Source: an uncultured Bacteroidota bacterium (GTDB lineage: Bacteria > Bacteroidota > Bacteroidia > Chitinophagales > Chitinophagaceae). From it: DNA of 12,148 nucleotides. The stretch spans positions 1 through 12,148 of the forward strand of contig CAMLKS010000036.1 of assembly GCA_946480675.1 (NCBI GenBank), given 5' to 3'. The position numbers and the translations under genes were made by a program. Of the stretch, positions 6,439 to 12,148 are shown in pieces. Positions within the stretch are counted from its first letter, which is position 1; each line of letters opens with the position of its first letter. A model generated the notes under the pieces. It saw only the letters and a list, made by a program, of their open reading frames with translations, had not been told where the DNA came from and did no database searches.

Positions 6439-6481
6439 TGCTGTTAGCTTTTAAAGATGAATAAATATAAGAATAAAGGGA

Positions 6482-6952
6482 TTAGGCATGCACGGCAAAC
6501 TGCCCCGGCTGGTAGGCGCCGGCATGCGTACGAAATGCCACATTGATACGGTTGTAACTGTTGATAGCTATTGTAGCAATAGTAAGGTCTATTATCTCCT
6601 GCTCAGAAAATTCTGCTGCTACTTCATTATATACTTCATCAGGCACCTGGTTGCCGTTCAGTTCTGTCACGGCCTCGGCCCATGCCAGTGCTGCGCGTTC
6701 GCGACTGGTGTATATCGGTGCTTCGCGCCATGCAGCCATCATATGCAGGCGTTGCTCGCTCTCGCCGGCTGCACGTAAATCTTTGGAGTGCATATCCAGG
6801 CAAAAAGCGCAGCCGTTTATCTGCGATACCCTGAAATACATGAGGTGTAGCAGCGGTTGTTCTATACTTGATTTAGCTAAATAGCTGCCGAAACCATATA
6901 GCACTTTTACTGCATTGCCTCCTTTTTCGAAAACATTGATCCTTGGTTCCAT
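6482..6952 (-). CDS. AhpD-like carboxymuconolactone decarboxylase family protein
   Basis: This 156-residue helical protein carries the alkylhydroperoxidase AhpD core: RVSQINGCAFCLDMHSKDLRAAG with the redox pair Cys48-x-x-Cys51 and His55 three residues further on. Next come the family blocks WREAPIYTSRERAALAWAEAVTEL and FSEQEIIDLTIATIAINSYNRI. The CxxC plus His arrangement is the peroxidase or disulfide-exchange centre in AhpD relatives, so a thiol-dependent antioxidant role is plausible; the exact substrate is unknown. It lacks a signal peptide and is cytosolic. It is the first gene of the ahpD-like/DGPF/ECF42 operon, and AhpD-like proteins are recurrent companions of this class of sigma factor. 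The upstream region has no TAnnTTTG element but an ECF-like candidate promoter. Confidence 0.92.
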   Translation of the reverse strand: MEPRINVFEKGGNAVKVLYGFGSYLAKSSIEQPLLHLMYFRVSQINGCAFCLDMHSKDLRAAGESEQRLHMMAAWREAPIYTSRERAALAWAEAVTELNGNQVPDEVYNEVAAEFSEQEIIDLTIATIAINSYNRINVAFRTHAGAYQPGQFAVHA

Positions 6953-6993
6953 TTTTCTGTGTTTTAATCGTTATGAATGTTATTCAGACTAAT

Positions 6994-7020
6994 GATGCCT
7001 GAGTGAACAGAAATTGGACA
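6994..7020 (-). promoter_or_regulatory. Candidate ECF sigma-dependent promoter of the ahpD-like/DGPF/ECF42 operon
   Basis: On the minus strand TGTCCA (7020-7015) is followed after 17 nt by CATC (6997-6994). The ECF42 promoter reported in Streptomyces has TGTCGA at -35 and a CGAC/CGTC-like -10, so both boxes are one-mismatch matches at plausible spacing. The transcription start would be about 6986, leaving a leader of about 34 nt. Autoregulation is inferred. Confidence 0.35.
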
Positions 7021-7029
7021 GGATTGAAG

Positions 7030-7052
7030 AAAAAAATTTAAAAAAAATTTTT
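7030..7052 (-). promoter_or_regulatory. A/T-only tract upstream of the candidate ECF promoter
   Basis: Twenty-three consecutive A/T bases (A7 T3 A8 T5 on the plus strand) start 9 bp upstream of the TGTCCA box, the place of an UP element. On the minus strand it also contains an AU-only inverted repeat (AAAAATTT, five T, AAATTTTT) just after the DUF3037 stop, so it could instead be a weak terminator. Which role, if any, cannot be told from sequence. Confidence 0.3.
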
Positions 7053-7059
7053 GGCGGGA

Positions 7060-7443
7060 CTATAATACCAAATCCTGGTGCAGCTTTTCCAATGCTTTAA
7101 TGGGGTCGGAGCATAGGCCGGGATGCACTTTGGAGGTTTGGAGTATGGTGCTGCGTGTAGCAGTAAGCCACCTGAAGCGGCTGGCCGTGTCCAACCGGGC
7201 AATAGGGCCGCCATCTGCGTGGCCGGTAGCAATACGGTCGAAAGCCTGTAAGTATTGTTTTAGCTGTGCTACATCTGCCTTTTCATCCAGGCACAGTAGT
7301 TTTTTTTCATTCAGCTGGCAGCGAGTTTGCAGAAAGTTGAGTCTTTTGCAAAACAATACAATACCCACATTTATGAATTCCTCACGCTCTACACGTGGCA
7401 CTGCACGTATCACGGCATACTCAAATAGCTGATTCTCTTGCAT
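7060..7443 (-). CDS. DUF3037 family protein
   Basis: The 127-residue protein has the DUF3037 signature at its N-terminus, FEYAVIRAVPRVEREEFINVG followed by IVLFCKRLNFL, and the family's later block with GGPIARLDTASRFRWLTATRS and TILQTSKVHPGL near the C-terminus. The family has no known activity. It lacks signal peptide and membrane segments. The start ATG at 7443 lies 23 bp inside the end of the upstream HipA-like gene, in another frame, which strongly suggests translational coupling and a joint function. DUF3037 and HipA-like kinase genes are recurrent neighbours in bacteria. No clear Shine-Dalgarno is present; AGAAG lies about 7 nt upstream. It ends before an A/T tract that may weakly terminate transcription. 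Confidence 0.88.
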   Translation of the reverse strand: MQENQLFEYAVIRAVPRVEREEFINVGIVLFCKRLNFLQTRCQLNEKKLLCLDEKADVAQLKQYLQAFDRIATGHADGGPIARLDTASRFRWLTATRSTILQTSKVHPGLCSDPIKALEKLHQDLVL

Positions 7444-8221
7444 GTATTGCTTCTTTTACAAAGATAGAAGAATGCGCCACGCGGCGTATGAGAAACTGCG
7501 TATATACCTCACGCACCTCAGATGGGCTGACACCATCGGCATGGTGCATCATCCATTCATCGGGTACTACAGATAGAATTGCTTTTATCCTTTCGGGTGT
7601 AAGTATGGTAGTGAATAGCTTATCTCCTTCCTCCAGTTCGGCTGCCTGTGGTAGCAGCACATGGTCTTTTATTTGCGAGAAGGGGCGAATAGATTGTTCT
7701 TCCCAATTGCCCCATGAGTGATGAAAGTACAAAGAAGCACCATGATCTATCAGCCATAACTCATTGCGCCACATCAGCATATTGGTATTGCGGGCTGTCC
7801 TGTCCACATTGGTTAGCAGTGCATCAAGCCATACGATTTCAGAGGCCAGTCTACTGTTTACCTTAGTAACTGCAGGGTCGTAAGTAATGGCAGCAGATAG
7901 ATAATGAAGTGCGAGATTTAGGCCCACGCTGGCTTTAAGCAAGTCTTGTATTTCTTCATCAGGCTCAGTGCGGCCAAAGGCAGTGTCAAGGTTTGCAAAA
8001 ACAATTTCTGGCACTTTCAGGCCCAATGCACGGGCTATTTCTCCGCCTATCAGTTCTGCTATCAGTGCCTTCACCCCCTGGCCCGCCCCGCGAAATTTCA
8101 GTACATAAGAAAATCCGTCGTTGGCTTCTGCAATAGCGGGCAGCGAACCACCTTCGCGCAGTGGAGTTACATAACGTGTTACCTCTACCGTTCTTATATC
8201 CGGCTGCAATTCTGTCTTCAT
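7421..8221 (-). CDS. HipA-like kinase family protein (HipA_2 type)
   Basis: This 266-residue protein is shorter than HipA toxins (about 440) and lacks the HipA N-terminal subdomain. Kinase-like residues are visible: YVLKFRG with Lys42 as the ATP-binding lysine, AELIGGEIARALGL with a conserved Glu, LLTNVDRTARNTNML with catalytic-type Asp140 and Asn145, and LIDHGASL with Asp159 in a DFG-like metal position. All are intact, so activity is plausible. The substrate is unknown; HipA itself phosphorylates glutamyl-tRNA synthetase, but that should not be assumed here. There is no HipB-like DNA-binding antitoxin nearby. Instead the gene overlaps a DUF3037 gene by 23 bp. The ATG at 8221 is preceded by AGGA about 11 nt upstream, an acceptable ribosome binding site. 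The upstream terminator isolates it from the giant surface-protein gene. Confidence 0.88.
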   Translation of the reverse strand: MKTELQPDIRTVEVTRYVTPLREGGSLPAIAEANDGFSYVLKFRGAGQGVKALIAELIGGEIARALGLKVPEIVFANLDTAFGRTEPDEEIQDLLKASVGLNLALHYLSAAITYDPAVTKVNSRLASEIVWLDALLTNVDRTARNTNMLMWRNELWLIDHGASLYFHHSWGNWEEQSIRPFSQIKDHVLLPQAAELEEGDKLFTTILTPERIKAILSVVPDEWMMHHADGVSPSEVREVYTQFLIRRVAHSSIFVKEAIHARESAI

Positions 8222-8262
8222 TAAAAATAATTCCTGTGCTAAGCTAAGGATATAGCGGCAAT

Positions 8263-8293
8263 AAAAAAGGGCCCCATGCAGAGGCCCTTTTTT
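8263..8293 (-). terminator. Intrinsic terminator after the Ig-repeat surface protein gene
   Basis: A perfect stem of AAAAAAGGGCC (8263-8273) with GGCCCTTTTTT (8283-8293) closes a 9 nt loop. The AAAAAA/TTTTTT flanks make it symmetrical and potentially bidirectional, but only the minus-strand gene ending at 8311 points into it. It separates that gene from the HipA-like gene. Confidence 0.88.
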
Positions 8294-8310
8294 ATTAAAG
8301 TAATTATTGA

Positions 8311-11300
8311 TTATTGTTTAGTAAACTGAACTGTCTGGTTGATACCTTCTGTAGTGTTTACTACTTGCAGCATATAGCTACCTGCTGCCAGATGATTCAG
8401 TTCAACCACAGCTGTGTTCTGACCGTTGATATTCAATGTGCCGTTGTAAACCAGTTTACCCATTTTATCCATTATACGAACTTCAGTAGCGCCTTTCAAT
8501 GTTTTATCGAAGCGAACATTCAGTTGCGAACCTGAAAGTGGGTTCGGGAATACATTCATAATAAGCTGGCCATTTTTAGCCACATTGCTTACAGAAAGCG
8601 CAGGGTCAACAATAAGTGTTGCAGGCTTACTTGTAGTAGCCGCATCGCAGATGCCCGCTATAACGCAACGATATTGGTAGTTGCTCATTTCGAAATATAC
8701 AGGTTGCACAGTCAGTACATTGGTATGTACACCGGCATAGTTTGCATTTTCAACCAGGTTGCGGAAGCCTACGCCATCATTCCTGTTTTCCTGCCATTGG
8801 TAGCTGGTGCCACTTGGGTCAACTGTGAATGTAGCAGTGCTAAAGTATGCAGTAGTAAGCTGCGATGGCGTAGTAGGAGGCGCCGCATTTACTACCAGCG
8901 GAATATCTGCAGTGTAGTATGGCAGGTTACAAACTGAAGTTTCATAAGCTTTACAACGATAGATAGCGCCGTCAAGTGTTGCCGGTATGTTTGCTATGGT
9001 CAAAATATCTGTATTTGCACCGGAGTATGGTGGAATATTCAGTACATCTGCATAGTTACCCGATGCATCTTTAATCTGCCATTGATAATATAAGCCAACA
9101 CCTGCAACTGTAGCTTTCAGTTTTGTAGTGCTACCCTCGCATGCGGTATCTGTTACCGTATGAGACAGGATGTCAACTGTATTCAGCACGGTAAGTGTTG
9201 CCACATTTGATGTAGTAGAAGGACAAGAACCACCAACAATGCAACGGTATTGATAATTGTTCATTGATTTGGTAGCATCTACTACAGACAGTACAGGTGA
9301 ATTGCTGCCTGAATAAGTAGGCGTACCCGGGATATTTACCCAGCCGCTACCATCATTTACCTGCCATTGATAGTTAAGTGAAGTGCCCGATGCAGTGACG
9401 TCGAATATTGTATTGGCCGTAGGGCAGATAGTTGCATTGTTCGGGTGCATGCTGATTTTAGGCAGCAGGTTAACCGTAAGCGTAACCACATTTGAAGAAG
9501 TACCGGGTGTGCAAGGCGTAGATACATCGCAACGATACCTGTAACCATCCATTGCGCCAGTAATGTTAGATACTGTCAGGAGTTTTGTTGTAACACCTGC
9601 GTAGGTAGCATCATTTGCGAGTGCTATAAAGCCTGTACCATCATCTACAAACCATTGATAGCTGAAAGGAGTGCTGGATGACGCTACGGCCCCAACATCG
9701 AAAGTTGTGCTGAATGTTTCGCAAGCAATTTTATTAGTAGGCTGCGTAACTACAGTAGGTGGCATGTGTATGTACAATCCGGCCATATCAGATGTAGTAG
9801 CAGGTGCACAAGTACCACTAACCACACAACGGTAGCTGTAAAGGTCCATAGTAACAGGAGGTGCCGAAATATTGAGTGTAGCTGAAGTAGCACCGCTATA
9901 ACGGCCGCCATTGGTAATATTTACATAGCCGCTACCGTTATTTTCCTGCCATTGATAAGTAAGGCCTGTACCTGTAGCCACTACTGTAAATGATGCATCA
10001 CCGCCAATGCACGTTGTAAAGTTGGACGGATTGGTAGTAATCTGAGGTTTGCCATCTACAGTCAACGTAGCTGTTAATGACGTATCAGAAGGAAGGCAAT
10101 TGCCTTTTACAATGCAACGATAGATATAGCCGTTTTGCGACGGCATTGGGTTCTGTACATTCAGCGTGGCGCTGTTATTGCCAGAATATGCTGTTGATAC
10201 AGGAACATTTGCCCAGCCAGCCCCATCATTTACCTGCCATTGGTATGTAAGTCCTGCACCTGTAGCCGTAACGCTAAATGATGTTGGCGTATGCTGGCAT
10301 ACATGAGAATTGACAGGGTCTGCTGTAACAACAGGAGCAGCCTGTACAGTTAATACAGAAGTATCAGAGATCTTTGCAGCGCAACCATTATTTAAAATGC
10401 AACGATATTTGTAACCATCGGCGCTAAGCCCCGGCGTCAGGATGTTCAGCGTTTTTGTAGCAGAACCTGAATAGGCAGCACCATCTGTAGTATTTACAAA
10501 GCCGGTACCATCATCTACCTGCCATTGGTAAGTTACATTCGCAGCATTTGAATTAACTGACATCGAAGTACTTACGCCATTACAAGTAACCGTGCTTTTT
10601 GAAGGCTGTGTAGTTATAGGGAGGGTTGCATTAACCGTTAGGAGTGCATAACCAGTAGTTACCGAAGGAGAACATGTGCCGCTTATGATACAACGATAAA
10701 CAGAGCCATCGAAAGATGCAGGCACAGCCGTGAAATTAAGTGTAGGCGTATTGGCACCAGTGTAAACACCACCATCTACCACATTTACCCAACCACCAGA
10801 TGACAGGAAAATCACTTGCCATTGATATGCTATGCCGGTACCTGAACCTGAAGCAGAAAGAGATGTATTTGCACCGGGGCAAACCACCGTATTGGCAGGG
10901 CCGCCTGTTACAGCAGGTATAGCATGCACGGTAAGAGTAGCCGCAGCTGTAGTGTCTTTAGGATTACATGTACCCGTAACCACACAACGATATTGATAAC
11001 CATTCATACTATACAGGGCACCCGTAATATTTAATGTAGTGGTGGTAGCACCGCTGTAAACACCTGAGTTTGAAACGTTTGCCCAGCTTGAGCCATCATT
11101 TACCTGCCACCTGTATGTAACACCTGTGCCTGTAGCCGCTGCACTGAATGTAGTATTTGTGCCGGGGCATATTGCTTTATCAACAGGGTCTGTAGTTACA
11201 TTAGGAGGGGTATTCATTGTAATCGTAACCACATCGGAACTGGCAGAGGAAGCACACTCACCAATAATAAGGCAACGGTACAGATAGCCATTCATAGTAG

Positions 11301-12148
11301 GAGCAGCACCGGTGATGGTTAATGTGGCGGTGTTAGCGCCGCTATATGTGCTGTTGTTGCCAATATTCTGGAAATTACTGCCTGAGTTGTCATTTACACG
11401 CCAGTTATATTGCAGGTTATTACCTGTTGCACCAACAGTGATTGTTGTATTGTCGCCGGGACATAGGGTAAGAGAAGTGGGTGATGGCTGTGCAGTGATG
11501 GTTGCCGGCACCTTAATTGTCAGGACTTTACCATTACTGTTTACATCGCAAGTGCCATGTGTAGTTTTGCAGCGGTATGTATAGCTGTTCATCGCAGCTG
11601 TAGCACCTGTTATTTTTAAAGTGTCTGTAGTAGAACCGCTATAAGTGCCATTGTCAGTAATGCTACTATACCCGCTGCCCGTATTTACCTCCCATTGATA
11701 GCTGGTAGTATTAGTAGCTTTTACCACGAATATGGTATTGGTACCGGGGCATATGGTAGTATCTTTTGGTTGTTGTGTAATATTAGGACAAGCCAGATCG
11801 AAGCCGAAATCGGCTAAAGCACCGTCTGCTGTTGGTGTGGTGGTAACCAGTGAGCCATACAAACGACCAGTGGACGTGCCGGTAGCATGAGCCAGGGAAA
11901 AGCCACTGGTACTGGAGCAACTGGCCTCTACAATAAGACTTTTCGTATTGTCATATGCATAAGGCGTTGGTAAAGTAATCTTTATCCATCCGCCCGTGAG
12001 TACGGTAAGAGAAGCAGAAGTAGCGGTGTAAACTGATGTAAGTCCGCTATTCCACGAAGTGCCCAGGCTATTGCCGCTTATCTGACCTAAAGACACAGAT
12101 ACATCTGCCAGCGTATAACTACCCGTGCCGGTATTGGTACGGAAGTAA
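8311..12148 (-). CDS. Giant secreted Ig-like repeat protein with T9SS sorting domain (N-terminus outside the window)
   Basis: The frame is open from the stop at 8311 to the right edge, about 1,278 codons; a GTG at 12096 is not a credible start because coding-like sequence continues upstream (YFRTNTGTGSYTLADVSV). The signal peptide must lie outside. Layout from the N-terminal side: an unassigned beta-rich region (12148-11791, containing ITLPTPYAYDNTKSLIVEAS), 11 tandem Ig-like domains of about 96 residues (11790-8608), and a C-terminal type A T9SS sorting domain (about 8553-8314). The sorting domain shows VFPNPLSG, VRIMDKMGKLVY, VELNHLAAGSYMLQV and a final QFTKQ. Such proteins cross the outer membrane through the Por system and are anchored or released after tail cleavage. 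Repeats of this kind usually serve as stalks or adhesins. The cargo or binding function is not visible and may lie further N-terminal. Confidence 0.93.
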   Translation of the reverse strand, partial: YFRTNTGTGSYTLADVSVSLGQISGNSLGTSWNSGLTSVYTATSASLTVLTGGWIKITLPTPYAYDNTKSLIVEASCSSTSGFSLAHATGTSTGRLYGSLVTTTPTADGALADFGFDLACPNITQQPKDTTICPGTNTIFVVKATNTTSYQWEVNTGSGYSSITDNGTYSGSTTDTLKITGATAAMNSYTYRCKTTHGTCDVNSNGKVLTIKVPATITAQPSPTSLTLCPGDNTTITVGATGNNLQYNWRVNDNSGSNFQNIGNNSTYSGANTATLTITGAAPTMNGYLYRCLIIGECASSASSDVVTITMNTPPNVTTDPVDKAICPGTNTTFSAAATGTGVTYRWQVNDGSSWANVSNSGVYSGATTTTLNITGALYSMNGYQYRCVVTGTCNPKDTTAAATLTVHAIPAVTGGPANTVVCPGANTSLSASGSGTGIAYQWQVIFLSSGGWVNVVDGGVYTGANTPTLNFTAVPASFDGSVYRCIISGTCSPSVTTGYALLTVNATLPITTQPSKSTVTCNGVSTSMSVNSNAANVTYQWQVDDGTGFVNTTDGAAYSGSATKTLNILTPGLSADGYKYRCILNNGCAAKISDTSVLTVQAAPVVTADPVNSHVCQHTPTSFSVTATGAGLTYQWQVNDGAGWANVPVSTAYSGNNSATLNVQNPMPSQNGYIYRCIVKGNCLPSDTSLTATLTVDGKPQITTNPSNFTTCIGGDASFTVVATGTGLTYQWQENNGSGYVNITNGGRYSGATSATLNISAPPVTMDLYSYRCVVSGTCAPATTSDMAGLYIHMPPTVVTQPTNKIACETFSTTFDVGAVASSSTPFSYQWFVDDGTGFIALANDATYAGVTTKLLTVSNITGAMDGYRYRCDVSTPCTPGTSSNVVTLTVNLLPKISMHPNNATICPTANTIFDVTASGTSLNYQWQVNDGSGWVNIPGTPTYSGSNSPVLSVVDATKSMNNYQYRCIVGGSCPSTTSNVATLTVLNTVDILSHTVTDTACEGSTTKLKATVAGVGLYYQWQIKDASGNYADVLNIPPYSGANTDILTIANIPATLDGAIYRCKAYETSVCNLPYYTADIPLVVNAAPPTTPSQLTTAYFSTATFTVDPSGTSYQWQENRNDGVGFRNLVENANYAGVHTNVLTVQPVYFEMSNYQYRCVIAGICDAATTSKPATLIVDPALSVSNVAKNGQLIMNVFPNPLSGSQLNVRFDKTLKGATEVRIMDKMGKLVYNGTLNINGQNTAVVELNHLAAGSYMLQVVNTTEGINQTVQFTKQ
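8314..8553 (-). other. Type A T9SS C-terminal sorting domain (coding)
   Basis: The last 80 residues hold the three conserved blocks of the TIGR04183-type domain: NVFPNPLSG near the start, VRIMDKMGKLVYNG in the middle, and LAAGSYMLQVVN followed by QTVQFTKQ at the end. This is the signal recognised by the type IX secretion machinery and removed during export. Confidence 0.92.
8608..11790 (-). repeat. Eleven tandem Ig-like domain repeats (coding)
   Basis: The 3,183 bp encode 11 consecutive units of about 96 residues. The unit pattern is P-x-x-x-x-x-CPG-x-NT, then TYQWQVNDGSGW, then YSG-x-x-(T)LNI, then M(N/D)GYxYRC-x-(4-7)-C and a final ATLTV strand. The units have clearly diverged from one another at DNA level, so this is an old domain array rather than a recent identical tandem duplication. 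Most units have three cysteines: one in the CPG position, one in YRC and one a few residues later. The last unit (about 8890-8608) has lost the first one. Confidence 0.9.

Noticed and set aside
6036..6454. Plus-strand open frames across the DGPF gene and the hairpin (6036-6254, 6071-6454)
   Set aside because: They are antisense to a protein with the exact DGPF signature and have no recognisable features.
7030..7052. A/T run as a slippery or phase-variation tract
   Set aside because: It lies outside any coding frame and its homopolymer runs are 8 bases or shorter, so nothing links it to reading-frame switching.
7038..7232. 64-codon minus-strand frame overlapping the end of DUF3037 in another frame
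   Set aside because: It lies almost wholly inside DUF3037, which has the family signature, and begins and ends with unpatterned sequence.
8608..11790. Regularly spaced repeated motifs as a possible CRISPR array or recent tandem DNA repeat
   Set aside because: Periodicity is about 290 bp, follows the reading frame and is conserved at protein rather than DNA level; there are no short identical repeats with unique spacers.
12094..12096. GTG at 12096 as the true start of the Ig-repeat protein
   Set aside because: The frame stays open to the window edge with similar composition, and no signal peptide follows the GTG, as would be required for a T9SS substrate.

Overview
The window reads as a chromosomal segment of a Bacteroidota bacterium, most likely of the Chitinophagaceae or a close relative. 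Four things point there: a C-terminal type IX secretion (T9SS) sorting domain on a very large Ig-repeat surface protein, a tmRNA whose proteolysis tag ends YAMAA, TAnnTTTG-type promoter elements, and weak or absent Shine-Dalgarno sequences. This is inference from sequence features; no database search was possible.

Layout, left to right. (1) 1-237, minus: the N-terminal part of a DUF2461 protein running off the left edge. (2) 416-2981, plus: dxr (MEP isoprenoid pathway) followed after 19 bp by rseP (site-2 intramembrane protease). (3) 2978-3883, minus: a histone-deacetylase-superfamily deacetylase, convergent with rseP; the two stop codons interlock in one CTAG. (4) 3939-4404, plus: the ssrA tmRNA gene with a promoter-like element, a boxA-like leader inside an inverted repeat, and a strong intrinsic terminator. 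(5) 4454-4795, plus: a small Imm32-like protein without a visible toxin partner. (6) 6952-4814, minus: a three-gene operon of AhpD-like carboxymuconolactone decarboxylase family protein, YCII/DGPF protein and ECF42-type sigma factor with a TPR-like C-terminal extension. (7) 8221-7060, minus: a HipA-like kinase overlapping a DUF3037 gene by 23 bp. (8) 12148-8311, minus: a giant secreted protein, incomplete at its N-terminus, with 11 tandem Ig-like domains and a T9SS sorting domain, followed by a GC-rich hairpin terminator.

How the genes work together. dxr and rseP are housekeeping genes that are probably co-transcribed. The ECF42 operon looks like a self-contained regulatory module: its only strong promoter candidate upstream of the first gene is not housekeeping-like, and a terminator-like hairpin whose T-run touches the sigma start codon lies just before the sigma gene. 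That suggests the regulator is expressed less than the two genes before it, or conditionally. The HipA-like/DUF3037 pair is a second compact two-gene unit of unknown role. The most interesting leads are the ECF42 operon with its internal hairpin, the HipA-like/DUF3037 pair, the orphan Imm32-like gene next to ssrA, and the three-cysteine pattern of the Ig repeats. I found no CRISPR array, transposase, integrase or complete mobile element.
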